From Pyrus communis (Eukaryota > Streptophyta > Magnoliopsida > Rosales > Rosaceae), in assembly GCF_963583255.1 (NCBI RefSeq), contig NC_084817.1:10546121-10610120 (forward strand): 64,000 nucleotides of DNA, written 5' to 3'. Below, in pieces: positions 12,580 through 24,186 of the stretch. The notes below the pieces were generated by a model. The model had not been told where the DNA came from and ran no database searches. It saw only the letters and a program-made list of their open reading frames with translations. How positions within the stretch are numbered: the first letter of the stretch is position 1; each line of letters begins with the position of its first letter. Made by a program: the position numbers and the translations under genes.

Positions 12580-13300
12580 GTTAATTTAAAAAGTTATTAT
12601 TCTTATACTGAGCCCGATTGAAATTTATTAAATTAAAAAGAGTTACTCTTCTCAGATTGAACCCGATTGAAATCTTATTCAGCATTGATTGACATAAAAT
12701 AAATCTTAGAGTGACTGCATATCGTACTAAAATGGGTGGTATGGGGTTTGAATACAGATCGGCAAAGGCAAACAATGGTTGGGATCTTAGCCATTGGAGA
12801 GCCTAATGAGACTTTGGAACTCTCATCATGTGGACAAGCAAGGAGGCGAGTGACGGGAGAAGAGGGAGAAGAGGGAGGAGAGACTAGCTATGACGTGTCG
12901 GAAGATAATTATCTAGTTATAAAATAAAATAAAAACTTAAAAGATGATTGGTTAAAATAATAATTTATTGTGAAATTAACTGCTTACAAGTTCGGCTTAA
13001 TTGTGGACAATTTGGACGAACATTTGTATGAATGAGGTTGCAAAATTGACGTAAAAATAATGCATTTGGACGTTTCAAATATACAAGAATTTCGAATGCT
13101 TTTTCAAAACAAGTGTAATTGTTTTTTCCCCATTCAAACAAACACAGTTGCTTGAATTAATTTGAAATTTATAAGTAATCTTTTAATTAAATTTTAACAA
13201 AGTCAGCACAGTTCAAGAGATCCAAAAACCAAGACCCCCAGAAACTAAGACCCTAGTCTTTGATTAATGAAATATATATTTATTTTATATATTTTAATTC
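12580..13300. other. Intergenic, no gene seen
   Basis: A/T-rich with a GA-rich patch near 12845-12885. Short open frames here show no recognisable content. Confidence 0.6.
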
Positions 13301-13304
13301 ATCA

Positions 13305-14013
13305 ATAGGGATCGCAATTCTAATCACTAAACTCGATAACTGTGGATAACCGTCCGAATGGATTAGATTTGGATATGAAAATTCGGGTATATATTGGGTA
13401 TGGGGAAAAACCGTGAATATTATTCGGTTATGGTTTTGGATATGGTTATAGGGATCCCCAATCTATATCCATACCCGAATCCGAACCGAATAATATATAA
13501 AATAGTTATTCATAATATTAAAGTATTAATACACACACACACACCCACGCATATGTATATTCATTATTCGCCAAATCCCTTACTTTGAGTGTAAATACAA
13601 AAATTGCATTATGTGAGTTGCATTTTGTGGGAAAGTTCATAAGTTTTGATATGAATCAAAATTTATGAGAATTCAATGGTACTTATGGGTGATATCAAAG
13701 ATCGGCCAACATTATCAATGTTTAACTTTAATTTTTATGCTCCACAAGATCCATTCTTTAAATTATTTTATACATCAAATATTTTATGACGAAATTAATA
13801 TTTACTAAGCTATCATGCGTTAATTGAACGAATATATTTTTTGTATTGAAAAAGATGGGACATAACCGTTAACCGATGGGGAATCCGTTATCCCGTGGGT
13901 ATGGTTATGGATAATACTCGATGGTTAATTTGCGGTTATGGATATAGTTAATTTTCGTGATTATGGGCATGGATATAACTTTTCCGTCTACAAACCAAAC
14001 CATTGACATCCCT
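13305..14013. mobile_element. Non-autonomous hAT-like element, 8-bp TSD
   Basis: Ends are ATAGGGATCG and GACATCCCT (similar when one is reverse-complemented). The element is flanked by a perfect 8-bp duplication ATTCATCA (13297-13304 and 14014-14021), the size typical of hAT. The subterminal parts are rich in GGTTATGGATA-like motifs on both strands; no transposase. It sits against the copia remnant that continues at 14022. Confidence 0.8.
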
Positions 14014-14021
14014 ATTCATCA

Positions 14022-14982
14022 TCAAGCCCAAAGTGAAAACGTATCCACTAATTGATTTAATTCTGAACTACCAGAAATCCAATTTGCATCATTGTAAATC
14101 GCAAATAAGATGGATGGTATGTTTAATGGAATCAATAGTTCATGGGGTATTTCAAATATCTTCACACTCTGACTAACCCAACCCAATGTTGTTGTCCAAG
14201 ACGGCATTGTAGCATTCATGATATATATCAAGGTTCCAATTACTTGTGAATATTCTAATTGAGATATTGGTTTTCCAACATGCATTCTCAATTTGGAACT
14301 AGGATCAAAAGGTGTTGTGGCAAGTTTGCAATCAAAATGGCCAAACTTTCTTAACACCTTTTCTACATAATGGGATTATGTTTATCCAACATTGTTTCTC
14401 TTTATTTGAATTTAACAATGACATTGCTTGACCAAGATCCTTCATGTCAAAACTTGAATTCGACATTTTCTTTGTATAGTTAATTACATCCTTTACTAGT
14501 TCGTATTATGAGCATATTAGCAACGTATAAGTATACAATAACATAAGAGTTCTCATTGATCATAATATGAAGACATTTGTCTCACTCATTGCTCTTAAAG
14601 CCATGCATTTTAGTTTCATCAAAAATTTATTTCATTACTTTGATGCTTGTTTGAGTCCATATAATGATCTCACAAGCCTATACACTTTTTTTTGTTACCA
14701 CAAAACTCTCAAGTTGTTCTATGTATATTTCTTCATCTAATTCTCTGTTAAAAAAAAAAAAAAAAAAACAAAAAAAAAGAAAGCTTTCACATCCATTTAG
14801 TGTATATCCAAACTGTAGACAACTTCAATAGCAATACGTGGGAATTCTTCCTTTCCAGATTTCCTAAGGAGACTTGTTAATCTTAGTATACAGAACCTTA
14901 TTCAATATTTTGTTTGCAGTAAATAAAGCTTTACTCCACATGTTGTGTGGAAGCCCTGGACTATTTAACATGGAATTTACTA
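14022..14982 (-). pseudogene. Copia pol remnant (integrase to RNase H)
   Basis: Read on the minus strand from high to low coordinates: an integrase end (SPGLPHNMWSKAL, then EIWKGR), then RT pieces (NYTKKM, FDMKDLGQAMS), then KFGHFDCK, TTPFDPSSKL, QLEYSQVIGTLIY and NDANWISGS, the copia RT/RNase H junction. Many stops and deletions. It continues upstream across the inserted element at 14983-16170 into 16181-16250. No LTR was recognised for it, so it is an internal fragment of an old element. Confidence 0.82.
14750..14780. repeat. Poly-A tract
   Basis: An almost uninterrupted A run inside the copia remnant. Confidence 0.9.
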
Positions 14983-16170
14983 AGGGTGGGCAAACAGGTA
15001 TAAGAACCGCAAGTCGGGGCGGGTACGGGCCGAGGCCGGTTCCTAATTTTTAAAAAGAGAAACGGGGCGGGGCGTGCTTTGAAAATTTTAGGGGCCGACC
15101 GGGTCTAAATGTATAGAAAAACGGGTACCTAGACTGGCCCGTTTGTAATTGTAATGGATGGACGAGATTGAAGAGTAACCTACATCCAATCTGAACCATT
15201 AGTTTTACCTTAAGAGCTATCCGACAAAATCACACCATCAGACACCACATTCTCTCCCTCACTCCTCATCCTGCTCGACTGCAATAGTGTCTCCCAGATT
15301 GCCATTCACCATAAGCTCAACGTTAATCTACATCATCTAAAACTTCAACACCTAAAACTTCAACGACTACACCGTCTACAAATCAGGTCCAACGCCTGCA
15401 TCGTCTGCAACTTAGGTCCACGGGTGACACCGCAATCGATCTCGCCAATCACAAAATCTCGATGCCGATCTGCGCATTTTATGCCTTCTGCACCTTCCTT
15501 CATGAACCAATCTACAAGTCTTTCAGGTTCTGGTTAGTGTTCATCTGGCGAGGTGGGTCTTCACCTCTTTTGCCGTTTCTTCTTCTTCTTCAAAGCCTTC
15601 ACGAGCACTCATTCTCTACTCCAAGCCCAGATGTTGTTTATGCGATGGCCTCAAAGAAAAACTTGAGGCCACTATCTTACTTTCCAGCCCTGATTCCCTC
15701 CACAACATCGATTTTCAGGTGAGGTATATTATGAGCAATCCAGAGTGAGAAAGAGCTTACCAGTATGATATACCAGTTTTGGCCAGAGTGTTATCTGATG
15801 ACACTGAGGAAACTCTACCCAGATTATCTCCTCGCGTCGCGCCATCGTCGTCAATCGGAGTCGAGAGACAAAGACCTTGATTTGGGATTGGGAGAGATAA
15901 GCAAGAGATACGGGGACCACCACCTTCACCGATTCACCACCGTTCAACTGTTGGTGTGAGTAGAGGGAGCAATTTGGAACAGTGGAACGTTTTGGAGCTC
16001 TGTATCAAAAAAAAAAAAAAAAAAGAGTAATTAAACTTGTCCCGAACTACCTCGTTTCAAACGGTATAGGTTAGGTCCGATTCCCAAACTCAAAATCCTT
16101 TTACCCGATTCGACCCGCCCCGGTATTGTTTAAAACGAGTACAATCCGGTCCGTCCAAGGCCCAACCCTA
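14983..16170. mobile_element. 1.19-kb non-autonomous element inside copia integrase
   Basis: The ends AGGGTGGGCAAACAGG and, reverse-complemented, TAGGGTTGGGCC are similar, and both subterminal parts are rich in GGGTCGGG/CCCGACC-like sequence. Flanks are an exact 10-bp repeat GAATTTACTA (14973-14982 and 16171-16180); this can also be read as an 8-bp hAT-type duplication plus two terminal bases. Removing the element and one repeat joins the copia integrase sequence QQNGVA..RKNRT to VNSMLNSPGLP, which confirms the insertion. The interior (15200-15960) is not recognised; it has C/T-rich, exon-like composition and could be captured DNA. Confidence 0.8.
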
Positions 16171-16180
16171 GAATTTACTA

Positions 16181-16250
16181 GGTGAAAGTTCTATTCTTCC
16201 GTCTCGCTACACCATTCTGTTGTGATGTATACATACACCATTCTTGAGAC
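16181..16250 (-). pseudogene. Copia integrase remnant, continuation
   Basis: The minus strand reads SQQNGVARRKNRT, the conserved integrase segment upstream of the piece at 14940-14982. It ends about 200 bp before the QCR7 start codon. Confidence 0.8.
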
Positions 16251-16286
16251 CCAATATCCTTGCATTACCCAATAGGCTTATTCGGT

Positions 16287-16292
16287 GGCCCA
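16287..16292 (-). promoter_or_regulatory. Site II-type element (TGGGCC) upstream of QCR7
   Basis: GGCCCA on the plus strand, TGGGCC on the minus, 168 bp before the QCR7 start codon. Site II (TGGGCY) elements are established in promoters of plant mitochondrial respiratory genes. A single copy is weak evidence. Confidence 0.45.
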
Positions 16293-16459
16293 TAAAACGA
16301 CCCGATTTAGGACCCGACCCAAAACGACGACGTGTCAACTCTGGAGTCATCATAGCCATGGCCACCACAACATCGCAGCCCTCAGAAACTCGACGATTCG
16401 TCCAGAAACTAAGCCTAGAGAGAGAAAGAGATAGAGAGCAAGAGAGGGAGAAGGCAAAA

Positions 16460-17787
16460 ATGGCGTCGTTGCTGAAATCTTTGGTGGATCCAAGGAAGAA
16501 CTGGTTCGCCCGCCAGCACATGAAGGCCGTCTCCCAACGCCTCCGCCATTACGGTACACCTCCTCTTTCACAAACCCTATCTTCTTTTTCTCTCTCTATA
16601 TGTATCTGTGTATGTATAGACCGATTTGATTGGATTAGATTTGAACTATGCTAAATTGATAATGAAAATTTAGGGCTTCGATACGACGATCTGTACGATC
16701 CCTACTACGATTTGGACATAAAGGAGGCTCTGAGTCGTCTGCCGAGGGAGATTGTGGACGCTCGTAACCAGCGCCTGAAGCGCGCCATGGACCTCTCCAT
16801 GAAGCACGAATACCTCCCCGAGCATCTTCAGGTGCCTTTTGCTTTTACCTCTTTTCATTTCACTTATTAATTTCGTTTCAAGAATCGAATCCCTAATTTG
16901 ATTGGTACCGGATTGTCTTATGAGAAATTTGATTCCAATTTTGCATTTTTATGATCGATAATGATTTAATACGATTCAAAACAGAATCATGAATGATATA
17001 ATGTTAAGCAAAGATTGTGTATTTCGAATGGTTATGTTAATGATTCTATCATTTTTTTCCGAATTTGTTTGCATATTGTAGTAGTGTGCGTAGAGTCTTG
17101 TGTTTGAATGTGTTTTCCGATGCATATTGTAAAGTTCGTGTTCACCATATATTTGTATACTGTTGAAATGGCATTGTAAACAACTGCCTTTGTTTTGCTA
17201 TTTTGCAGGCACAGCAAACACCATTCAGGAGCTACCTTCAGGAAATGCTGGCTCTGGTAAGTACCGTTCATTTTCTCCTTCACTACAATTATTTCTTGGT
17301 TGCTTCAGCTTGTGTTTGTATCGTCATCCATGAAGCTCCTAAGTCCTATATACCAACTGTGTTTGATTGTCTAACGAAAACATAAAATTTCCGGTGACTC
17401 TTTATTTTTTGAAACAAGTTGATGGGGAAGAGTACTTTGTGTATCACATTTTCATTTGTTTACATGAAACATTCATTTGTTTACATGAAGGGTATTTTTG
17501 TACATGTAATTTGCTAATTTGCTACATGTGTGTAACTTGGCGATGGAAAAAAATGTCAGTTTCCCTTTTTGTTATGGTTTCTGTTCTCTGACATGCCCTT
17601 GACAGAAGACATTGAATAACCAATATAGAGATTGATTTGAAATTGATGGATGTTGTACTGCTTAATATGTTAGGTACGTTATTTGTCACAAACTGCCTAA
17701 TTATGCATATGTCTGCAGGTCAAGAGGGAGAGAGAAGAGCGTGAGGCTTTGGGAGCTTTGCCACTCTATCAGCGCACCATTCCATAA
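16460..17787 (+). CDS. QCR7: Cytochrome b-c1 complex subunit 7 (QCR7/UQCRB)
   Basis: A small matrix-facing subunit of mitochondrial respiratory complex III, needed for complex assembly. Four exons: 16460-16553, 16674-16831, 17209-17256 and 17719-17787, all introns GT..AG, joined in frame to 122 residues, the usual plant length. Landmarks are DPRKNWFARQHMKAV near the N-terminus, GLRYDDLYDPYYDLDIKEAL at about 32-51, LPREIVDARNQRLKRAMDLS, MKHEYLPEHLQ, TPFRSYLQEMLALV and the C-terminus ALGALPLYQRTIP, all typical of the family. The start at 16460 gives the conserved MASLLKS start; an in-frame upstream ATG at 16244 would add a long unrelated extension. The leader is GA-rich. The promoter space is short, because a copia remnant ends near 16250. 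No defect seen. Confidence 0.95.
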
Positions 17788-18277
17788 GTATGTTATTGCT
17801 TCTTGTAGCTAATTCTCTGTTGGAACGAATCTTGGGATGAAATGTTAGCATTGTTTATGATAGATGTTTCAATACCTAAGGGAAGATTGTGTTCTGTCCT
17901 AGAAGCTTTTCCAAATTGTTGGCCATTTGAGGATCGAAATTGAGACTTACTTCATGGTTGTCATATTCTGGGAGTCTTTTTTCCAATAATAATGTGTGAT
18001 CCAACTTTCAACTTTAATACGTTTGATTGCAATAAGCTGCTTTCTCTACAACGGTTCTTGAATTCTTTCTATAATGCTCATTTTTTGCCTTATACTCGTT
18101 TTGAGTAAAATATGATTGGATCAAAATGGATTTGAGTTTTGCTGTTTCTCTCAGTACCTATGTTTGCCATCTTTATGGCCACCAAGAATGGTTGCCTAGG
18201 TTTTGGTGCCCTTTATTATTTCTGTAGGCTGTAGCAAGGTTATTGTTGACTATGAAATGCAGTGGAAGGATGGCTTA
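17788..18277. other. QCR7 3' UTR and spacer
   Basis: No coding signal. AATAATAATGTG near 17985 is a possible polyadenylation region. The spacer ends at the solo LTR that follows. Confidence 0.4.
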
Positions 18278-19730
18278 TGATGGGTATTTTACCACCTGCA
18301 AAAGTAGGGATAAAAATACTTAAAAATACTTGCAAGAGTATAAGGTTGTCGTAGTATAGCAGCTCAAGTAAGGTCGTTTTCTACAGGGATTGAATGAATA
18401 ATTTATGTTTAAAATCAACTCTTAATTAATTATTGAAAACAAAGTTTGAAAAATGTTGATTCTAGAATTAATATAATAAAAATAAATTTTAAAATAAAAC
18501 AATTAAAGAAATTAACTAGAGAACAATTTAATGAAAGTCTATTTGTGGGTTCAGTCGTCATCCTAACAATCTTACGTAGTTCTTCTAATTCCTTATGAAT
18601 TACACATGCATATTTCGAAAGTTAGGTTTTCCTAGAGTATGCCCTACTTGGAACCTCCAACATAGAACGTATATCTAACATGCAACTCGTCCGTGGCGTC
18701 CAAATCGAATGTGAACATACAAGACTCATTAAGTTTTGTGAAAACCTTTTGAAAAACCATACAACCCTTAAGATGTATAGTCCATCCTAAAAAGTTACAC
18801 ATTAACCACAATAAGCCAGCGCCAATTTGAGGAACAGCCCTCCGCCAAAATTGCATCAAATTACTTTTCTAAATATCCTAATGGTGGCCAATCATCAAGA
18901 CAAATAAATAGTTTAAAGCACAGTGATTATCAATTCAAAACTTGCATGCATAATATCATAAGTAAATTAAAAAGAAACTACATATTCTTGCTAAGGCTCG
19001 TGGCCTTGCCCTAGCAAACAAAACTAGTTACTAACAATCATAAAACAAAATATTATTAAAAACATAAATAGAAAATACTTTGAAAATAAACTTGAATAGC
19101 TCTCTAAAGCCAAAGTATTGCGTTCTCCCCACTTTGTTTGTTGCGCAGAGAATCCTAATGGCTAACAAGATTTATTTATACTACTAGAAAATAAAACCCT
19201 ACCTTGAAAAAGGTGTTAGAATAAAACTAAGAAAACGTAATTAAATGATAAAACAGAAAATAAAAGGTTTCCTATTTGAACTAGAATTCGGAGTTCTCAG
19301 AAAATCACATTTTTGACCGACCAAATCAACTCCGATTTGGTCCCAAAATGTCTCTTTTGAAAGTTGAAGACGTCCCCTACAAATCCTCAGAAGGAATCTT
19401 CATCAAAATATGCCATCTTGACCTCCAAAATACCCAAAATGTCCAAAAACATTAATCTGGGAAAGCTGCGCGCTGGACCTTTATTTCATCGTCACGGTCA
19501 AACGACTTGGTAGAAAAATCTGGAATTTTGACACAATCATCTTGAAAGGCACACGAACATCTTCCAATTAGAATCACTCCAAAATTCATCCGTTTGATTA
19601 CTTTTTGCTTCAGAGGAAGTCGAATGTCCTATATTGAAAATATAAAACAAAGTATCAAAATTCTACGAAAATAACTAATAAATTAATACTAAAATTAAGG
19701 TAAAATATATAGTATAATATCGACTCATCA
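18278..19730 (-). mobile_element. 1.45-kb solo LTR (probable)
   Basis: On the minus strand it starts TGATGAGTCGATATTATAC and ends AAAATACCCATCA. Flanks are GCTTA (18273-18277) and ACTTA (19731-19735), a 5-bp duplication with one mismatch. A TATA-like AGTATAAATAAATC lies on the minus strand near 19170-19183. No pol similarity and no second LTR in the neighbourhood. A LARD- or TRIM-type element is the alternative. Confidence 0.65.
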
Positions 19731-19735
19731 ACTTA

Positions 19736-20540
19736 CATGGCACAAAGTCATGTTGGTTGTGCACTACTACTCGTGTCATATAAGTTGCTTTGTACTAGGA
19801 GCGGTTCCGAAATGTGGATGCGGATGTTGATTGCTTACAATTTTATAGTTCAAAATTGTGCAATTACATCAAATTTTAAATTGCCAAGAATGATAGTTTT
19901 GCTATTATATTTTCGCCCTGGGTATTTAGGTTTGTAAAATGTGTAGTTGAAGATGGTTTCTGTGTGTGAGCCATGGAAACTCCTCCCGTGGGCCTAAGTG
20001 TACGTACAATTTATTTGGGCTTGGTGAAACAAAATGGTTTAGATAGCAATCACGACCTTTCAATTGACAATTTTTTTTCCTCACGTTCTACTTAACCCTA
20101 AGGGCGTCGAGTTGAAAGTGTGCAAAGGTTTGGAACACCTAATTCAGCGTCGAACCTCCAATTCTACCTTTGCTTTGGCGTACATTTGACTTCCGAGACA
20201 AATGTACATCTCATGTGGAACCAGGCCTACATGGAGAGAGGGATTAGTCCACCATTAATTTGTGGTGGGATACTTTCTATATTTAAAAAAAAAAAAAAAA
20301 AAAAAATGGAAGGACATTTTGTGTCATGATATTGTTATATCGATAATTAATTGATGCATATAACTGAAAATTTGGTTAAGTCAAGTTGGCTAAAGTAGTA
20401 ATCCTCCTCTTCGCACGGTATAGAAGGCGTGGTGGCGATTTTTTAAGTGAATCAGATTAGAATCCAAGGTTTCAGTTCCAACATTATGACTTTAGGACTG
20501 GAAATTGTCTATGAAAGTTACGTTCCAAAAGGTTTAGGAC
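19736..20540. other. Intergenic, no gene seen
   Basis: Only short unsupported open frames. A run of 23 A lies at 20285-20307. Confidence 0.6.
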
Positions 20541-20928
20541 CACTGGCGGAGCCACGTTAAGGGCTACCCTAGGCTATAGCCTAGGTAGCTTTCAGTGAAA
20601 ATTGAAATTTTATAAGTAATTTCTATTGATTTTCGAATGTAGCCCGCCATATATTTAGTTACTGATCCGAATTATCTCACTTTATTATATAAAATTACAT
20701 AATATAGTTTACAAACGATCTTTTTTTTCTTACATCCTTTTCTCTTCGCTTGGATTTGTTTGAATCTTAACACTTATTTGTTTGATAACAAATATTCCTG
20801 GCTCACCTTGTGAAATTTTTCTTAAGCTAAGTGATATTGTGAAAAATACAGTATCAAGTTTCTTTGTTTATAAAGATTTAAATCTTTAAACCAGTCCATC
20901 CGGTAAAAAATTTCTGGCTCCACCATTA
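20541..20928. mobile_element. Non-autonomous hAT element, perfect 8-bp TSD
   Basis: Left end CACTGGCGGAGCCA; right end reverse-complemented TAATGGTGGAGCCAGA. The 8-bp duplication TTTAGGAC is exact (20533-20540 and 20929-20936). The CA.TGGCGGAGCCA terminus is one I recall for plant hAT elements. 388 bp, A/T-rich, no transposase. Confidence 0.85.
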
Positions 20929-21210
20929 TTTAGGACCGACCTCGAGCCAAGGCAAGGGCCCGGTGACTGAGATGTTCAGTTTGTGGTTTTCATTTTGGGA
21001 AAGAAGTTATGGTCATCTACGTTGGAACTAGATGACACTTTGGGGGTCCAGTTTTGCTCACTTCCCCTAACTCTTGCAATATAACCACCTCACTTTGGGG
21101 CTCCAGAATCATGCAAGGTCTCTAAAAAACTGGCTGTGATCAGTCTATGCATTGCATTCCGATAGGAGGAGAATGTGTTAAGGTATTAAAGATCCCCATC
21201 TATTATTTAA

Positions 21211-21317
21211 GAGCATCTCAAATAGAGAGATGAAAATTTGGAATCTCATCCGCCATTGAAGAGCTTTCTATCTAAGAAAAAATTCAGGGCATTTTGCATC
21301 TTCTTTTGGAGATGCTC
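21211..21317. mobile_element. 107-bp Tourist-like MITE
   Basis: Inverted ends GAGCATCTC / GAGATGCTC, flanked by TAA on both sides (21208-21210 and 21318-21320), as expected for PIF/Harbinger MITEs. Confidence 0.75.
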
Positions 21318-21320
21318 TAA

Positions 21321-23130
21321 TAAAGGACGTTATGTTAGCATGTTCATTTCTTCATGCATGTATGAGCTCATTTTGACATAATCAAAAGTCTAGATTAATT
21401 ATTTAATTTTTAGACACATCATTGGGATGATGAAATTGGGTACTAGGCGGAATATCCTGCAAATAAAAATTAACTTTGCACAGTAGACTAGTCAAACGAG
21501 CTAGTCAATTAGTTACGAGTTAGTCAGTGATATAAAGTGCAGTTGTAAGAACAAAACCTAACTGACCAGTACGTTCAACTAATCAGAGTTTGCCCAGATT
21601 AGTTTCACAACAATTTCCTAAGCTTGAACACATTTATATATCGGGTCATTATGCAAACAGCAATAACAAAGCAATTATGAATCAAAGTATGTTGGATTGA
21701 CTAGTTAAGCTCACCAATTAACTAAGTACAGACTCGTCAATTAATCAAACGCAAATCTACAGATCAAACTTAGTTCACTACAAGTTATCTTAGTCAACAA
21801 CAAATCAGTTCATTGCTCATAATATGCAGTGTAAACTTAGTCTCTAACACATATCAAATAACAATTCATAGGATGCATGAAACATATGAAAGTAAATAAG
21901 ATATGTGGACAAGCTTAAGAGACAAAAAACGCAAGAAGTTTTTGGCCGAAAAAAACCCACATTTGGGTTTAAAAAAAAACCGGAGACTCTCCACTGAGTC
22001 TAATCCACTAGTGAAATCAATATTCTTACAAAGTAACCACACAAGCTCAATTCCGAGATCCTAATCTACAAAGCAGCTTGTACCCTTGTACAACCTTACC
22101 TTTCATGCAATGGATTCCTTTGGTCTTCACGAAGTGGTAGCTCCTCCTGAGCTCTTCACCCTGTGGCACCGAAATCAAATCAACTTATGCAAATGATGTT
22201 ATGATGAAGTTGATGCAAATCTAGATTCGATGTCTAGTCAGTTTCACCAGTCAAACATTTGAAAGATGAAACTGACACGAATCCAAAAAGAGGTCTGTTA
22301 AAAGATTTGAAACTTGAAAATTTTGACCACAAACTTAAAACAAAATCACAATGACCATGCTGCCTAATATGCAACAATTTGGGTGTTTAATGCATGAGTG
22401 TGATTTTTTGGCTAGGGTTTCTAATGAGGAACTCAAAGAGGCAGCTCACAACTAAAAGAACTCTTTTATGAAAATGTAAAACTCTTGCCAAAACAAATGA
22501 GCATATAAAACGAATTAAGCAAGCAATTTCAAAGATAGGTTTAGAAATATTCAATGAAGAACATTACACATAAAATATGTTTAATCCTCCTAGGAGATCT
22601 GAGATGGAGATGAAAAATAAAGCTTTAAAAAATTTTCCAATCTCAAACCCCAAAACAAATGAACCCTAGATTAGCTTTTAAAGAGGGCTTGATGTTTAGA
22701 CAAAAAAGAGGACCATAAAAGCCACGTGTCATGTGCAAAATCAATCTGGAAAGATCTAGGGTTGAAAAGCCATTTTCGAGAAAAAGTTTTTAGATGGCCC
22801 ATGTGGGTTGTCTTAAAGTGTGTGCCCAACTCACGTGAAAACAACGAAAAGTTTTGATGAGGCAGAACCACTAGACAGAATAAACTGGAAATAATAGCGT
22901 GAAATGCATATGAATGAACAAACTTTTGATGTGAGAAGTTAAGCTCTTGAAATGATATTTCCAGTAGCAAGATCCCAAAATAACATTTTAACCTTAAATC
23001 TAACTAGAGCATGATGGTACAATTTACAATATTTGACAAGGGAAACCAAACAATAAATCTAGACTTCACATTTGAGAATAATAGTATTCCAGAGTAAGGG
23101 AGGTGCATGTCAAAATCTCAATACTACTTA
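21321..23130. other. Intergenic, no gene seen
   Basis: 21470-21800 repeats ACTAGTCAA / GTCAATTA-like words at irregular spacing. 21900-22160 has a noncoding, retroelement-like look without recognisable domains. No gene supported. Confidence 0.5.
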
Positions 23131-24183
23131 GGTATGGTTTAGGGTTGAGGTGATTTTAAAAAAAAGCTGGTATGAAAAAAAGCTGGAAGAGTTTTTAGTG
23201 TTTGGTAAACACCCCAAACCAGCTTTTTTTCAAAGTTTCAGATGAAAAAAAGCTAAAAAGTGGAAGCTGCAAAAAACAGCTTCAAAAAGTGGCTTATTTT
23301 CAAAGTTTCTCCTGATTCCTCACACTTTCAAGAGGAAGAACAACATCGCCACATCCCGACGACCCAGCTCCAATCCGTTGATCAATAATTGCAAATCGAC
23401 GGCCCGATCATCCATTTTTTCATCACCGCCTTTCTCCTCCCCTTCATTGCTTTCTCCGTCGCCATCTTTGCCTCAAGCTCTGTCATCATAAATGGTGAAT
23501 TTCTCAACCTTGAACGTGAGGCTGAAGCGCACAATTTCAGAAACCCTTGTCCTGTAAGTTCCATTAAACCCTAATTTGGAGGTGGAGTGAGAGGAGGAGA
23601 AAATGAGGATTGGGGCGATCCGATTAGGGCCGAAAAAGGAGCGAGCGTCGTCGTTATCACCGGATAAGAAATCGTCATCTAAGGTTTTGATGCAGGTGAG
23701 GTGAAGAAATGGGCGGTGTCGGTGGCGGAGAGAGATCGGAGAAGGGGACTTAGTTGGAGATCTGGGAGAGCGGTGGTTGGTATTGTCGGCACCAGCAAGG
23801 TCGAGGCAGGAGATGAGGGATTTGAGAGAAGGGTCGCGGTCGACGAAGGAGGTGAGGAGGTGGGTCCCATTTTCGACGACCGTGTGAAAGGAGAAGACGA
23901 GGAAGGAGAGGAATACGAAGGTGAAGAGGTTGCCAGTGAACGACGTCGTGGCTTGTCATAGCACATCTAGTATTATACCTTTTTGGTCATTTTACACAGT
24001 CACAGCTATTTTACAAAAAAGTTTACCAAACACTATCATATTGCTTCTTCTTTTTTTTTTTTTCCAAAAGCACTTTTACAAAAAAGTTTACCAAACACTC
24101 TACTGCATTATTTCACTGCTGCTTATTCTCACAGCATAGCAGAAGCAGCTTTTTTTCAAAGCACGGCAATATCGAATCAGCCC
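23131..24183. mobile_element. Tourist-like element carrying captured DNA
   Basis: Flanked by TTA (23128-23130 and 24184-24186), typical of PIF/Harbinger. Its left 150 bp and right 200 bp match, in inverted orientation, the two ends of the 345-bp MITE at 32490-32834: shared strings include GTTTACCAAACACT, TTTTACAAAAAAGTTTACC and TGAGGTGATT. Between them lies about 650 bp of non-MITE DNA (about 23310-23965) that the smaller copy lacks. That insert holds a long minus-strand reading frame, listed separately. No transposase is present. Confidence 0.75.
23473..23955 (-). pseudogene. Captured gene fragment, 160-codon open frame
   Basis: An uninterrupted minus-strand frame ends at TGA (23473-23475) and has no ATG near its upstream limit, so it is an exon-type fragment and not a full gene. 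Its features look protein-coding: a hydrophobic segment NLFTFVFLSFLVFSF near the start, followed by VVENGTHLLTSFVDRDPSLK, an S/P/R-rich linker, the acidic block TLDDDFLSGDNDDARSFFG, and a C-terminal part ending EKFTIYDDRA. This would suit a single-pass membrane protein. I do not recognise the family. Its position inside a MITE suggests gene capture. A plus-strand frame over part of the same DNA (23389-23553) also has a hydrophobic stretch and a GT donor but looks like its shadow. Confidence 0.5.
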
Positions 24184-24186
24184 TTA

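Noticed and set aside
16244..16460. In-frame N-terminal extension of QCR7 from an upstream ATG
   Set aside because: It would add about 72 unrelated residues across a GA-repeat leader. The start at 16460 gives the conserved N-terminus and standard 122-residue length.
23389..23574. Plus-strand frame with a hydrophobic stretch and a GT donor
   Set aside because: It overlaps the C-terminal part of the longer minus-strand captured frame, which has better protein-like content; probably a shadow.
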